From Streptomyces sindenensis (lineage in GTDB: Bacteria > Actinomycetota > Actinomycetes > Streptomycetales > Streptomycetaceae): a DNA stretch of 64,000 bases. Of the stretch, positions 16,022 through 24,903 are shown in pieces. The translations under genes were made by a program, and so were the position numbers. The notes under the pieces were generated by a model. It ran no database searches. It was not told the DNA's origin and saw only the letters and a program-made list of their open reading frames with translations. The stretch lies in assembly GCF_014649035.1 (NCBI RefSeq), contig NZ_BMSG01000014.1, forward strand, positions 1-64,000, in the 5' to 3' direction. Numbering within the stretch: the first letter of the stretch is position 1; every line of letters starts with the position of its first letter.

Positions 16022-17008
16022 TCACGGCGTCGACGCGTACATCCTGGCGATCACGGCCTCGATGTCCGGCTCCCGGACCGACAGATCGACCAGCGGGTAG
16101 TCCGCTGCGATCCGCGCCACCAGCGGGGCCGCCGAAGCGGCGGCGGGGAACGCCAGCCACTGCCGCGGGCCCTCCACCTTGACGGCGCGCAGAGCGGGTT
16201 GGTCCCCGCCGTCGGGCGACTCCAGGCGGATCGGCGGGAGTTCGCTCTCCAGGTCCACCACCAGCATGCGTTCGCTCTCCCCCACCTCGTGGAGGCCCGT
16301 CAGCGAGCCGTCGTACATCAGACGGCCGTGGTCGATCACCATCACCCGGCCGCACAGCTGCTCGATGTCGGTGAGGTCGTGCGTCGTCAGCAGGACCGTC
16401 GTCCGGCGCTCGGCGTTCAACTCCTTCAGGAACTGGCGCACCTTGGCCTTGGAGACGACGTCGAGACCGATCGTCGGCTCGTCCAGGTAGAGCACCTCGG
16501 GATCGTGCAGCAGAGCAGCCGCGATGTCACCGCGCATCCGCTGGCCGAGCGAGAGCTGCCGTACGGGGACCTCCAACAGTTGACCCAGGTCGAGGAGTTC
16601 GACGCAGCGGTCCAGGTTCTCCCGGTAACGCCGGTCGGGGATGCGGTACATGCGGTGCATCAGCCGGTACGAGTCGCGCAGCGGCAGGTCCCACCACAGG
16701 GTCGTCCGCTGGCCGAAGACGACGCCGATGCGGTGCGCCAGGCGCGTACGTTCGCGGGAGGGGTCGATGCCCGCGACGCGCAGCCTGCCGCCGCTGGGGG
16801 TGAGGATGCCCGTCAGCATCTTGATCGTGGTCGACTTCCCGGCGCCGTTCGGGCCGATGTAGCCGACCATCTCGCCGCGCGCGACCCGGAAGCTGATCCC
16901 GTCCACGGCCCGCACCTCGTGGCGCTCCCGGCGCAGCAGGCCCGCCCGGCGGCGGACCTCGAAGACCTTCTCGACGCCGTCGAGGCTGATGAACCCGTCG
17001 TCCGCCAT
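16022..17008 (-). CDS. ABC transporter ATP-binding protein
   Basis: The 328-residue ATPase belongs to the COG4586 group of ABC-2 exporters. It shows Walker A (GPNGAGKST), the Q-loop region (GVVFGQRTTLWWDL, with the unusual Trp-Trp typical of this group), signature RQLSLGQRMRG, Walker B VLYLDEPTIGLD and the switch His (LLTTHDL). A ~90-residue C-terminal regulatory domain follows. It energises the two membrane subunits encoded just upstream. I chose the ATG at 17008 (after GGGAG at 9 bases). An in-frame ATG at 17104 overlaps the permease stop as ATGA and would add 32 polar residues. The exported substrate is unknown. Confidence 0.88.
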   Translation of the reverse strand: MADDGFISLDGVEKVFEVRRRAGLLRRERHEVRAVDGISFRVARGEMVGYIGPNGAGKSTTIKMLTGILTPSGGRLRVAGIDPSRERTRLAHRIGVVFGQRTTLWWDLPLRDSYRLMHRMYRIPDRRYRENLDRCVELLDLGQLLEVPVRQLSLGQRMRGDIAAALLHDPEVLYLDEPTIGLDVVSKAKVRQFLKELNAERRTTVLLTTHDLTDIEQLCGRVMVIDHGRLMYDGSLTGLHEVGESERMLVVDLESELPPIRLESPDGGDQPALRAVKVEGPRQWLAFPAAASAAPLVARIAADYPLVDLSVREPDIEAVIARMYASTP

Positions 17009-17103
17009 GTCCGTGCTCTCCCGCGTAGTCCCGTCCGACCCGGTCGGCCCCTGGTCGCTGTGGTCACCCCGGTTCCCCCGGCCCCACGGGTTCTTCCGGT
17101 CCA

Positions 17104-17982
17104 TCAACTGCCCGTGCTCCGGTAGGACCGCAGCCCCGCCCGCCAGGCCAGGCCCGCCAGGCCGCAGCAGCCCGCCGCGACCAGCGGCGACAGGAAGGCC
17201 ACCCACCGCGGCAGATCGACCGGGTACTCCCGCCCCAGTACGTACAGCGCGGGCAGCCAGCTCGCGAAAGCCAGCGGCACCACGAACGTGACGCCGCGCA
17301 CCAGGTCCTTCGCGAAGACCGTGGGCGGGTACTGGAGCAGGGTCGTGCCGCCGTACGTGAAGGAGTTCTGCACCTCCGAGGCGTCCTGCGCGACGAACTG
17401 AAACGCCGCCCCCGCGACGAAGACCGCCCCGAAGATCGCCGCCCCGCCGATCACCGTCATCGGCAGCATCAGCACCTTCAGCGGCGTCCACGCGATGTCG
17501 AGGCAGGCGACCGCGTAGCCGAGGACCAGCAGGCCCTGCGTGATCCGGCCCAGCCGGCGCAGCGCGAACCGGTCCGCCGCCACCTGCGCCAGCACCGGAA
17601 CCGGGCGCACCAGCAGGGTGTCGAGCGTTCCGTCCCGTACGCGCCCGCCGACCCGGTCCATCGACCCCAGCAGCAGATCGCAGACGCCGAACGCCGTGGC
17701 CGACAGGCCGTACAGCAGGGCGATCTCCGGCAGGGAGTAACCGCCGAGCGCGTCGACGTGGGTGAACATCAGCAGGATCGTCACGAAGTCGAAGGCCGTC
17801 ACCGCGAGATCCCCGAACAGGGTCATGGCGAACGAGGCCCGGTACGCCATCGTGGAGCGCACCCACATCGCCATGATCAGCCCGTACGCCCGGAACCCTT
17901 CCAGCAGCCGGGGCCGGTCCTCGAAGGCGAAGCCGGCCGGCTCCCGCTCCTCGTCGGCCGGTACCGCCACCGATTCAGCCAC
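17104..17982 (-). CDS. ABC-2 type permease (second subunit)
   Basis: The 292-residue integral membrane protein matches the COG3694 ABC-2 permease group: a ~35-residue cytoplasmic start (ending FEDRPRLLEGFRAYGLI) followed by six hydrophobic segments. Motifs include RVRDGTLDTLLVRPVP and VQNSFTYGGTTLLQYPP. The GTG start overlaps the stop of the preceding permease by eight bases (GTGGCTGA), so the pair is translationally coupled. With the ATPase it forms a three-gene exporter widespread in actinomycetes; the substrate is not established. Confidence 0.87.
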   Translation of the reverse strand: MAESVAVPADEEREPAGFAFEDRPRLLEGFRAYGLIMAMWVRSTMAYRASFAMTLFGDLAVTAFDFVTILLMFTHVDALGGYSLPEIALLYGLSATAFGVCDLLLGSMDRVGGRVRDGTLDTLLVRPVPVLAQVAADRFALRRLGRITQGLLVLGYAVACLDIAWTPLKVLMLPMTVIGGAAIFGAVFVAGAAFQFVAQDASEVQNSFTYGGTTLLQYPPTVFAKDLVRGVTFVVPLAFASWLPALYVLGREYPVDLPRWVAFLSPLVAAGCCGLAGLAWRAGLRSYRSTGS

Positions 17983-18775
17983 CCTGCACCACCACCCTCC
18001 TGGTCGCCGCGGTCTGGAGCAGACGGCCCGCCCCGAGCAGCACGAGGGCCCACCCGGCCTGGAACACGTACACCCCCGCCAGCCCCCACCCGATGTGCTT
18101 GCCGAGGAACACATCGGCGGGCACCTGGAGGAGCGAGGACCACGGCAGGGCCCGCGCCACCTCGCCCAGCAGCCCGGGGAACAGGTTCAGCGGCAGCAGC
18201 ATCCCGGAGAAGAACAGCCCCGCCAGCATCGCCATCTGCGTCGCCCCGGCGCCGTCGAGCAGCCAGAACGCCGACATCGCGACCAGATAGCGGATCGCGA
18301 AGCTGACCACCACGCCCAGGAACACCGACAACAGGAACGCCGGCCAGGTCCAGAGCGACCCGGGGAACGCCAGGTCGAAGGCGAGCGCCCCCAGGAACAT
18401 CGGCACCACCCCGCGCCCCAGCAGGTGGAACGCCGCCCGGCCCAGGTCCGCCGCCAGCCACCAGAGCTGGAGGTCGGCGGGCCGGTACAGATCGACGGCG
18501 ACATCCCCCGTACGGATCCGCTCGACCAGCTCCTTCTCGAACCCGCCGCCCATCAGGGCACTGGCCATCAGCAGGGCCTGGCCGAGCCAGACGTACGTCA
18601 GCGCCTGGGAGGTGTCGTAGCCGCCGAGCTGCGGACGTTCGTTCCACAGGGCGATGTAGGTGTACGCCATGATGAAGCCGAAGACGGTGTTGGTGAACAC
18701 CCCCGCCGCCGTCGCCGTCCGGTAGGTGGCGTAGCGCCGGAACCCGCCCGCCGCCACCACTGCGTACAGCCGCAC
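17975..18775 (-). CDS. ABC-2 type permease (first subunit)
   Basis: The 266-residue integral membrane protein matches COG4587, the partner of the COG3694 permease. It has six hydrophobic segments and the marker segments GYDTSQALTYVWLGQALL and RIRTGDVAVDLYRPADLQ. I chose the GTG at 18775 because a GGAGGG site lies just upstream; a GTG at 18799 would place that site inside the coding region (a poly-Gly start). It heads a tightly overlapping three-gene operon running toward 16022. Divergent from the penicillin-binding protein gene at 18961. Confidence 0.86.
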   Translation of the reverse strand: MRLYAVVAAGGFRRYATYRTATAAGVFTNTVFGFIMAYTYIALWNERPQLGGYDTSQALTYVWLGQALLMASALMGGGFEKELVERIRTGDVAVDLYRPADLQLWWLAADLGRAAFHLLGRGVVPMFLGALAFDLAFPGSLWTWPAFLLSVFLGVVVSFAIRYLVAMSAFWLLDGAGATQMAMLAGLFFSGMLLPLNLFPGLLGEVARALPWSSLLQVPADVFLGKHIGWGLAGVYVFQAGWALVLLGAGRLLQTAATRRVVVQGG

Positions 18776-18960
18776 GCCGCCCCCTCCCTCCGCCGCCACC
18801 GGCTCCTGGCACCAAAGCGCACGACCCTAGTCCACGCGTGAGGGCCGCGGCGACCGCTTTTCCACGACCGGAGGAGGGAACGAGACAGTAAGAAACGCAG
18901 ATTTCCTGACGAACCGGGCACTATGGGAGAACTGACCACGTCTCAGGAGCCCCCACCGAC

Positions 18961-21327
18961 ATGAGCGACGAGCCACAGAGCTGGGCCCCCCGCGACTCCT
19001 CGGGCGCGGGGGCCTCCGCCACCGGAAACCATCCACCGACGGCCTCCGGCGAACAGCCCGGAGAGGGAGCCGGGAGGGGACCCGGAAGGCCCGGGAAGCA
19101 GCCAGGCAGAAGGGCGCGGCCCCGGCGCACCGGCTGGCGGCGCGCCATCCCCACCTGGCGGATGACCCTCGGCACCCTCCTCGGCCTCGTCGTCCTCCTC
19201 GGCGCCGCGATCTTCGCCGCCTACCGGCTCGTCGACATCCCGGCCGCCAACGCCTCGGCCACCGCCCAGTCCAACGTCTACCTCTACAGCGACGGCAGCG
19301 TCATCGCCCGGGACGGCGACGTGAACCGGGAGAAGGTCAAGCTCCACCAGGTCCCCCCGACCGTCCAGCAGGCGGTGCTCGCCGCCGAGGACCGGGACTT
19401 CTACACCGACGACCACGCCGTCGACGTGAAGGCGATGCTCCGGGCCGGCTGGAACACCGTCACCGGCAAGGGCAAGCAGGGCGGCTCGACGATCACCCAG
19501 CAGTACGTGAAGAACTACTACCTCGGCCAGGAACGCACCATCCTGCGCAAGGCCAAGGAAGCCATCATCGCGGTCAAGCTCAACCGCGAGGAGACCAAGG
19601 ACCAGATCTTCGAGGGCTACCTCAACACCAGCTACTTCGGGCGCAACGCGTACGGCATCCAGGCCGCCGCCCAGGCGTACTACGGCAAGAACGTCGAGGA
19701 GCTCACCACCGCCGAAGGCGCGTACCTCGCCTCCCTGCTGAACGCCCCCAGCGCCTACGACGTCGTCGCCCACCCCGACAACAAGCGCGCGGCCCAGCGC
19801 CGCTGGAACTACGTCCTGGGCGGCATGGTCAAGGAACGCTGGCTGACCGCCGCCGAACGGGCGACGACACGGTTCCCCACCCCCGGCGAGGCCAAACCGT
19901 CCAACGGACTCTCGGGACAGCGCGGCTACATCGTCCAGGCCGTCGGGGACTATCTGAACCGGCGCGGCATCCTCGACACGAAGACCCTCGCCGCCGGCGG
20001 CTACCGCATCACCACCACCCTGGACAAGGCGAAGCAGGACGCCTTCGTCAAAGCCGTCGACGACAACGTGATGGCCAAGACCAGCGGCGACCGCGCCGCC
20101 GACCGCAACATCCGCGTCGGCGGCGCCTCGATCGTCCCGGAGACCGGGAAGGTCGTCGCCCTGTACGGCGGCATCGACTACACGAAGCAGTACGTCAGCA
20201 ACGCGACCCGCCGCGACTACCAGGTCGGCTCCGTCTTCAAGCCGTTCGTCCTCACCTCCGCCGTCGTCAACGACTCCACCACCCAGGACGGCCGGCGCAT
20301 CACGCCCAACACCGTCTACGACGGCACCAACAAGCGCACGGTCGTCGGCGTGCAGGGGCCCACCGACTACGCCCCCGCCAACGAGGACGACGTCGACCAC
20401 GGCGACATCACCGTACGCATCGCCACCGACAAGTCCGTCAACTCCGTCTACGCCCAGATGGCGCAGGACGTCGGCCCCGCGAAGGTCCGGCAGACCGCGA
20501 TCGCCCTCGGCATCCCCGCCGACACCCCCGACCTCACCGCATCCCCCTCCATCGCGCTCGGCACCGCCAACGCCAGCGTCCTGGACATGGCCGAGGCGTA
20601 CGCCACCCTCGCCGACCACGGCCGGCACGGCAGACACGTCCTCGTCGAGAAGGTCACCAAGGACGGCGCCGGGATCGAACTCCCGCAGCGCACCACCGAA
20701 CAGGCCGTCAGCCGCGAGGCAGCCGACACCACCACCGCCGTCCTGCGCAGCGTCGTGGAGGGCGGCACCGGCACCGCCGCCCAGGCCGTCGGCCGCCCCG
20801 CCGTCGGCAAGACCGGCACCGCGGAGGAGGACCGGGCCGCCTGGTTCGCCGGGTACACCCCGGACCTCGCGAGCGTCGTCGCCGTGATGGGCCAGAACCC
20901 GGACACGGGCGCCCAGACCCCGCTGTACGGAGCCCTCGGCCTGGCCCGCGTCAACGGCGGCGGCGTCCCGGCCGAGACCTGGGCCGCCTATACGGAAGCG
21001 GCGCTGCGCTCGTCCCCGGCCCGGGAGTTCGACCTCCGGACCGCCCCGGGATCCGACGAGGGGGACGAACTCCTGGTCGACGAGAACGCGGACGGGGGCC
21101 CGGACCCGTCCTCCCCCTCCAACTCCGACACCGGCCCCGGTACCAGCCCCGACACCCCTCCCGACGGCAGCGCGCCGCCCACGCCCGGCACGAACACCGG
21201 CGGGAACACGAGCGGCAGCACGGGCGGGAACACCGGAGGCGACACGACGGGCGGGGCGGACGGCGGCACGGAAGGCGGGTCAGCCACCGCCCCGGACCAG
21301 AACGGGCAGTTCGACGACAGGTCCTAG
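18961..21327 (+). CDS. Class A penicillin-binding protein
   Basis: The 788-residue bifunctional peptidoglycan synthase has a cytoplasmic Pro/Gly/Arg-rich tail, one transmembrane helix (MTLGTLLGLVVLLGAAIFAAY), then a GT51 transglycosylase domain with EDRDFYTDD (catalytic Glu ~142) and QGGSTITQQYVKN. The transpeptidase domain has SVFK (Ser ~424), SVN (~492) and KTG (~617). A ~110-residue Gly/Thr/Pro/Asp-rich C-terminal tail follows. It should polymerise and cross-link peptidoglycan on the outer membrane face. Monocistronic; the ATG follows AGGAG. Convergent with the guanidine exporter gene at 4 bases. Probably equivalent to S. coelicolor SCO2897 (from memory). Confidence 0.92.
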   Translation: MSDEPQSWAPRDSSGAGASATGNHPPTASGEQPGEGAGRGPGRPGKQPGRRARPRRTGWRRAIPTWRMTLGTLLGLVVLLGAAIFAAYRLVDIPAANASATAQSNVYLYSDGSVIARDGDVNREKVKLHQVPPTVQQAVLAAEDRDFYTDDHAVDVKAMLRAGWNTVTGKGKQGGSTITQQYVKNYYLGQERTILRKAKEAIIAVKLNREETKDQIFEGYLNTSYFGRNAYGIQAAAQAYYGKNVEELTTAEGAYLASLLNAPSAYDVVAHPDNKRAAQRRWNYVLGGMVKERWLTAAERATTRFPTPGEAKPSNGLSGQRGYIVQAVGDYLNRRGILDTKTLAAGGYRITTTLDKAKQDAFVKAVDDNVMAKTSGDRAADRNIRVGGASIVPETGKVVALYGGIDYTKQYVSNATRRDYQVGSVFKPFVLTSAVVNDSTTQDGRRITPNTVYDGTNKRTVVGVQGPTDYAPANEDDVDHGDITVRIATDKSVNSVYAQMAQDVGPAKVRQTAIALGIPADTPDLTASPSIALGTANASVLDMAEAYATLADHGRHGRHVLVEKVTKDGAGIELPQRTTEQAVSREAADTTTAVLRSVVEGGTGTAAQAVGRPAVGKTGTAEEDRAAWFAGYTPDLASVVAVMGQNPDTGAQTPLYGALGLARVNGGGVPAETWAAYTEAALRSSPAREFDLRTAPGSDEGDELLVDENADGGPDPSSPSNSDTGPGTSPDTPPDGSAPPTPGTNTGGNTSGSTGGNTGGDTTGGADGGTEGGSATAPDQNGQFDDRS

Positions 21328-21331
21328 GAAC

Positions 21332-21652
21332 TCAGTGCCCCGAGGTCGCCTTCAGACCGACCACGGCCACCAGCAGCAGACAGACGAAGAAGATCCGGGC
21401 GGCGGTCACGGGCTCGTTCAGCACGACCATGCCCAGGACCGCCGCACCGGCGGCACCGATACCGACCCACACCCCGTACGCCGTACCGATCGGCAGCGTC
21501 TTCGCGGCGTGCGACAGCAGCACCATGCTCGCCACGATCCCGAGGCCGGTGAACACGCTCGGCCACAGCCGGGTGAACCCCTCGGTGTACTTCATCCCGA
21601 TCGACCAGCCCACTTCGAGCAGACCGGCGACGACCAGCAGAACCCACGCCAT
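21332..21652 (-). CDS. sugE: SMR-family guanidinium exporter (SugE/Gdx)
   Basis: The 106-residue protein has four transmembrane helices and the SMR signatures WVLLVVAGLLEVGWSIGMKYTE (active Glu in helix 1) and YGVWVGIGAAGAAVLGMVVLNEP. The G-W-S-x-G-x-K-Y pattern fits the Gdx/SugE guanidinium exporters rather than EmrE-type drug exporters. It works as a dual-topology dimer that exchanges guanidinium for protons. The ATG follows GGAGG at 7 bases. A guanidine-III riboswitch in its leader, described separately, supports guanidinium as the substrate and explains its regulation. Confidence 0.9.
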   Translation of the reverse strand: MAWVLLVVAGLLEVGWSIGMKYTEGFTRLWPSVFTGLGIVASMVLLSHAAKTLPIGTAYGVWVGIGAAGAAVLGMVVLNEPVTAARIFFVCLLLVAVVGLKATSGH

Positions 21653-21689
21653 GACAGAACCTCCGACGACGAACACACGGACAACTCAC

Positions 21690-21734
21690 GGGTGCGTCGT
21701 CTTTGCCAACCCGGTACGGCGCGTCTCGTCGGGG
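21690..21734 (-). promoter_or_regulatory. Guanidine-III (ykkC-III) riboswitch
   Basis: On the minus strand, 38 bases before the sugE start, the leader reads CCCCGACGAG, then CGCGCCGTACCGGGT, then AAAGACGACGC. This matches the guanidine-III class in order and spacing: a 5' CCCG pairing with the loop CGGG as a pseudoknot, the conserved ACGAG, the GCGCCGT stem strand with ACGACGC as its partner (one C-A mismatch) and the AAGACG bulge. The class controls guanidine exporters in actinobacteria, and the downstream gene is one. Expected to turn expression on when guanidine binds. Confidence 0.8.
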
Positions 21735-21772
21735 TGGTCCCACCGTAGCAAAGAACGGGGAAAGGGCCTGGT

Positions 21773-21802
21773 GACACCGGTCACCAGGCCCTGAACAGCG
21801 CG
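21773..21802 (-). terminator. Terminator after the GroES-like gene
   Basis: A perfect 13-bp inverted repeat (AGGGCCTGGTGAC / GTCACCAGGCCCT) with a 4-base loop, starting 4 bases past the stop of the minus-strand GroES-like gene. Confidence 0.75.
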
Positions 21803-21805
21803 GTC

Positions 21806-22192
21806 CTACAGATACAGCCCGGTCGAATCCACCGACCCCTCGAACCGGTCGGCGGCCACCGCGTGCAGATCGCGCTCCCGCATCAGGACGTACGCCACGC
21901 CCCGCACCTCGACCTCGGCCCGGTCCTCGGGGTCGTACAGCACCCGGTCACCGGGCTCCACCGTCCGCACGTTCTGCCCGACCGCCACGACGACGGCCCA
22001 GGCCAGCCGACGGCCCACCGCGGCCGTCGCCGGGATCAGGATGCCGCCGCCGGAACGCCGCTCGCCCTCGGACGCGTCGTTCCGCACGAGCACACGGTCG
22101 TGCAGCATCCGGATGGGCAGCTTGTCGTCGTGCGGGGCGCCGGGGGTGATGTTGCCCGGGGTGGTGCCACCGGGGGTGGTGTTCTCGCTCAC
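21806..22192 (-). CDS. GroES-like chaperonin protein
   Basis: The 128-residue protein contains a Cpn10 fold (about residues 24-118): IRMLHDRVLVRND, GGILIPATA, VVAVGQNVRTVEPGDRVLYDPEDRAEVEVRGVAYVLMRERDLHAV. A ~22-residue Thr/Pro/Gly-rich extension precedes it. It differs from housekeeping GroES: the mobile loop is short (EGERRSGGGI) and no groEL is adjacent, so it is a paralogue of uncertain role that may not cap GroEL. The GTG start has a weak ribosome site. It lies in the conserved block with DUF3618 and bcp. Confidence 0.8.
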   Translation of the reverse strand: MSENTTPGGTTPGNITPGAPHDDKLPIRMLHDRVLVRNDASEGERRSGGGILIPATAAVGRRLAWAVVVAVGQNVRTVEPGDRVLYDPEDRAEVEVRGVAYVLMRERDLHAVAADRFEGSVDSTGLYL

Positions 22193-22241
22193 GCCCGCAA
22201 CCTACCTGCCCCGCGCCGGACCACACGCCTCCGGGTTCGGA

Positions 22242-22562
22242 TCACGCGCGGCGGCGGCGCTTCGACACGGTGAGCAGCCCCACCACACCGACCACCAGCA
22301 ACGCCGCGGGGATCACCCGCTCCAGCCGCGGCGAGCCGTCCTCCGCGACGAACCGGTCCTTCACCTCCGACACCGAGCGGTTCACCGCGACGAAGGCACG
22401 GCCGGCCGTCCGGTCCACGGACTGGGCCGCCTTCGCCTTGGCATCTCCGATGATCGTCTTCGGGTGTACGCGCACCCCGATCTCGTCGAGCACCACAGCG
22501 AGCTGCTCGCGCCTGCTGATGATGTCCGCCTCGATCTGCGCAGGGGTCCTGGCATCCGACAC
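22242..22562 (-). CDS. DUF3618 domain protein
   Basis: The 106-residue protein shows the DUF3618 pattern RTPAQIEADIISRREQLAVVLDEI near the N-terminus, then an amphipathic region (AKAKAAQSVDRT) and one C-terminal transmembrane helix (RVIPAALLVVGVVGLLTVS) ending in a basic tail. It should be a tail-anchored membrane protein. I chose the GTG at 22562 because it follows GGAGG at 7 bases; longer starts run into the divergent bcp promoter. Function of the family is not established. Confidence 0.83.
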   Translation of the reverse strand: MSDARTPAQIEADIISRREQLAVVLDEIGVRVHPKTIIGDAKAKAAQSVDRTAGRAFVAVNRSVSEVKDRFVAEDGSPRLERVIPAALLVVGVVGLLTVSKRRRRA

Positions 22563-22705
22563 TGCGCCGCCTCCGTGGTCGTCGTCCGTTGCACCTTCGT
22601 CTGAAACCTTCGTCGACAGTCTGTCAGCTCGAACCTCCGCACACCCGGCGGCACCCCTATTACCCTCGGTCCCGTCCGACCCGCGCACCACCCGAGGAGA
22701 ACCAC

Positions 22706-23173
22706 ATGAGCGAGCGACTGAAGCCCGGCGACACCGCTCCCGCCTTCACCCTTCCCGACGCCGACGGCAACGAGGTGTCGCTCGCCGACCACAAGGGCCG
22801 CAAGGTCATCGTGTACTTCTACCCGGCCGCTCTTACCCCCGGATGCACCAAGCAGGCCTGCGACTTCACGGACAACCTCGACCTCCTGGCGGGCGCCGGG
22901 TACGACGTCATCGGCGTCTCGCCCGACAAGCCGGAGAAGCTCGCGAAGTTCCGCGACACGGAAAACCTCAAGGTCACCCTGGTGGGCGACCCGGCGAAGG
23001 AAACTTTGGCGGCGTACGGCGCCTTCGGCGAGAAGAAGCTCTACGGCAAAGTGGTGACGGGCGTGATCCGCTCCACCGTCGTCGTCGACGAGGACGGCAA
23101 GGTCGAGCACGCGTTCTACAACGTGAAGGCGACCGGCCACGTGGCGAAGATCATCAGGGACCTGGGCATCTGA
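22706..23173 (+). CDS. bcp: Thiol peroxidase, Bcp/PrxQ type
   Basis: The 155-residue peroxiredoxin has the peroxidatic Cys motif YPAALTPGCTKQACDF: the first Cys is peroxidatic, and the second, five residues on, is the PrxQ-type resolving Cys. Downstream segments (DVIGVSPDKPEKLAKF, VVDEDGKVEHAF) are typical. It should reduce hydrogen peroxide and alkyl hydroperoxides using thioredoxin, in the cytoplasm. The ATG follows GAGGAG. Divergent from the DUF3618 gene and ends in a strong terminator. Confidence 0.92.
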   Translation: MSERLKPGDTAPAFTLPDADGNEVSLADHKGRKVIVYFYPAALTPGCTKQACDFTDNLDLLAGAGYDVIGVSPDKPEKLAKFRDTENLKVTLVGDPAKETLAAYGAFGEKKLYGKVVTGVIRSTVVVDEDGKVEHAFYNVKATGHVAKIIRDLGI

Positions 23174-23207
23174 CGGCCTCCCCGGGGACGCCCCCGCCTC
23201 CGCCCCT

Positions 23208-23251
23208 CTCACACGATCTCGACACCCCGCGGTGTGTCGAGATCGTGTGAG
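23208..23251 (+). terminator. Strong terminator after bcp
   Basis: A perfect 18-bp inverted repeat (CTCACACGATCTCGACAC / GTGTCGAGATCGTGTGAG) with an 8-base centre, 34 bases past the bcp stop. The sequence also forms part of the leader of the following ProP-like gene, so an operator role cannot be excluded. Confidence 0.7.
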
Positions 23252-23343
23252 GGAGATCGCATCGCCCCGTGAAGTCGGTTTGCGCCCGTCAACTCTGCGC
23301 AGAAGCCTTTCCTGGAACACCCTTCGAGGAAAGGACCCCGCCC

Positions 23344-24840
23344 ATGGCGGCCCCCGACCCCCACCAGGCGGCCGACCCAGCAGCGGTCAAACGCCACCCC
23401 GCGCTCTTCCGGGCCATCCGGAAGCGCCAGAATCCGCGGCTGCGCCGGACGGACATCACCGTCACGGACGACGCCGCAGTGAAGCGGGCCGTGAAGGCGG
23501 CCTCCCTGGGTAACGCCATGGAGTGGTTCGACTTCGGGATCTACTCCTACCTGGCCGTGACCATCGGCCACGTCTTCTTCCCGTCCGGGAACGACACCAC
23601 GCAGCTGCTGTCCTCCTTCGCGACGTTCGCGGTGGCCTTCCTCGTACGCCCGCTCGGCGGAATGTTCTTCGGCCCGATGGGTGACAAGGTCGGCCGCAAG
23701 AAGGTCCTCGCGCTGACGATGATCCTGATGGCCGTCGGCACGTTCGCGATCGGCCTGATCCCCTCGCACGACACGATCGGCGTCTGGGCCGCGGTCCTGC
23801 TGATCTTCTTCCGGATGCTCCAGGGCTTCTCGACGGGCGGTGAGTACGGCGGCGCGTCGACGTTCATCGCGGAGTACGCCCCCGACAAGCGGCGCGGCTT
23901 CTTCGGCAGCTTCCTGGAGTTCGGCACCCTGGCGGGCTACGTCGCCGCGGCGGGCCTGGTGACAGCCCTGTACGCACTCCTCAACGACGCCCAGATGGAG
24001 GCCTGGGGGTGGCGGATCCCGTTCCTCGTCGCGGGCCCGCTGGGCCTGGTCGGCCTCTACCTGCGGCTGAAGCTGGACGAGACCCCGGCCTTCCAGAAAC
24101 TGGAGGGCGGCACAGCGCACGCGAGCGAGGCGGCGGACGGCGTCGAGGCCACGGCCAAGGGCGACCTGGCGAAGATCTTCCGGCAGTACTGGCCGACGCT
24201 GATCCTCTGCATCTGCCTGGTCGGCGCGTACAACATCACCGACTACATGCTGCTGTCGTACATGCCGACGTACCTCTCCGACGAGCTGGGCTACAGCGAG
24301 ACGCACGGGCTGCTGATCCTGCTGGCGGTGATGGTGCTCCTGATGACGATCATCGCCCAGATCGGCAAGCTCTCCGACCGCTTCGGCCGCAAGCCGCTGC
24401 TGATGACCGGGATGCTGGGCTTCCTCTTCCTCTCCCTCCCCGCCTTCCTCCTCATCCGGGTCGACGGCATCCTCCCGATCACGATCGGCATGCTGATGCT
24501 GGGCCTCTCACTGGTCTGCATGCTCGGCACGATGTCGGCGGCGCTGCCGGCACTGTTCCCGACGCACGTCCGCTACGGCTCCCTGTCGGTCGGCTACAAC
24601 CTCTCCGCGTCGATCTTCGGCGGCACGACCCCGCTGGTGATCACGGCCCTGATCAGCTGGACCGGCTCCAACCTGATGCCGGCGTACTACGCGATGGCGG
24701 CGGCCCTGATCGGCGTGATCGCGGTGGCCTGCATGAAGGAGACCGCCCAGAAGCCGCTGATCGGCTCCCCGCCGTCGGTGGAGACGGACGAGGAGGCGGC
24801 CGAACTGGTCCAGGCCCAGGCGCCCGAGCCGAAGTTCTGA
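23344..24840 (+). CDS. MFS osmolyte/metabolite transporter (ProP-like)
   Basis: The 498-residue protein is a 12-helix major facilitator of the metabolite:H+ symporter family. Motifs: MEWFDFGIYSYL in helix 1, the helix 2-3 loop GDKVGRKKVL, RMLQGFSTGGEYGGASTFIAEYAP in helix 4-5, and GKLSDRFGRKPLL in the 6-7 loop. The closest known functions are proline/glycine-betaine uptake (ProP) and other carboxylate or osmolyte carriers. It lacks the long C-terminal coiled coil of E. coli ProP. The ATG at 23344 follows GAGGAAAGGA. Monocistronic between two strong hairpins. Confidence 0.86.
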   Translation: MAAPDPHQAADPAAVKRHPALFRAIRKRQNPRLRRTDITVTDDAAVKRAVKAASLGNAMEWFDFGIYSYLAVTIGHVFFPSGNDTTQLLSSFATFAVAFLVRPLGGMFFGPMGDKVGRKKVLALTMILMAVGTFAIGLIPSHDTIGVWAAVLLIFFRMLQGFSTGGEYGGASTFIAEYAPDKRRGFFGSFLEFGTLAGYVAAAGLVTALYALLNDAQMEAWGWRIPFLVAGPLGLVGLYLRLKLDETPAFQKLEGGTAHASEAADGVEATAKGDLAKIFRQYWPTLILCICLVGAYNITDYMLLSYMPTYLSDELGYSETHGLLILLAVMVLLMTIIAQIGKLSDRFGRKPLLMTGMLGFLFLSLPAFLLIRVDGILPITIGMLMLGLSLVCMLGTMSAALPALFPTHVRYGSLSVGYNLSASIFGGTTPLVITALISWTGSNLMPAYYAMAAALIGVIAVACMKETAQKPLIGSPPSVETDEEAAELVQAQAPEPKF

Positions 24841-24860
24841 CCGCGCCCCCTTTCCCGGAG

Positions 24861-24901
24861 GAACGGCCCGTACCGCTCACGTCGAGCGGTACGGGCCGTT
24901 C
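24861..24901 (+). terminator. Terminator after the ProP-like gene
   Basis: A perfect 17-bp inverted repeat (GAACGGCCCGTACCGCT / AGCGGTACGGGCCGTTC) with a 7-base loop, 20 bases past the stop, followed by GCCTTT. Confidence 0.8.
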
Positions 24902-24903
24902 GC

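Noticed and set aside
16022..17866. A single 614-residue protein fusing permease and ATPase
   Set aside because: The N-terminal half of that frame is the shadow of the permease gene; the ATPase has its own ribosome site at 17008 and the permease its own stop at 17104.
22382..23320. Minus-strand frame across bcp
   Set aside because: It is antisense to bcp and the DUF3618 leader, with no domain match; bcp has clear peroxiredoxin motifs.
23209..24306. Long minus-strand frame opposite the ProP-like gene
   Set aside because: It is a high-GC shadow frame (Arg/Gln/Asp/His-rich, no family), and the plus strand has an intact MFS protein.
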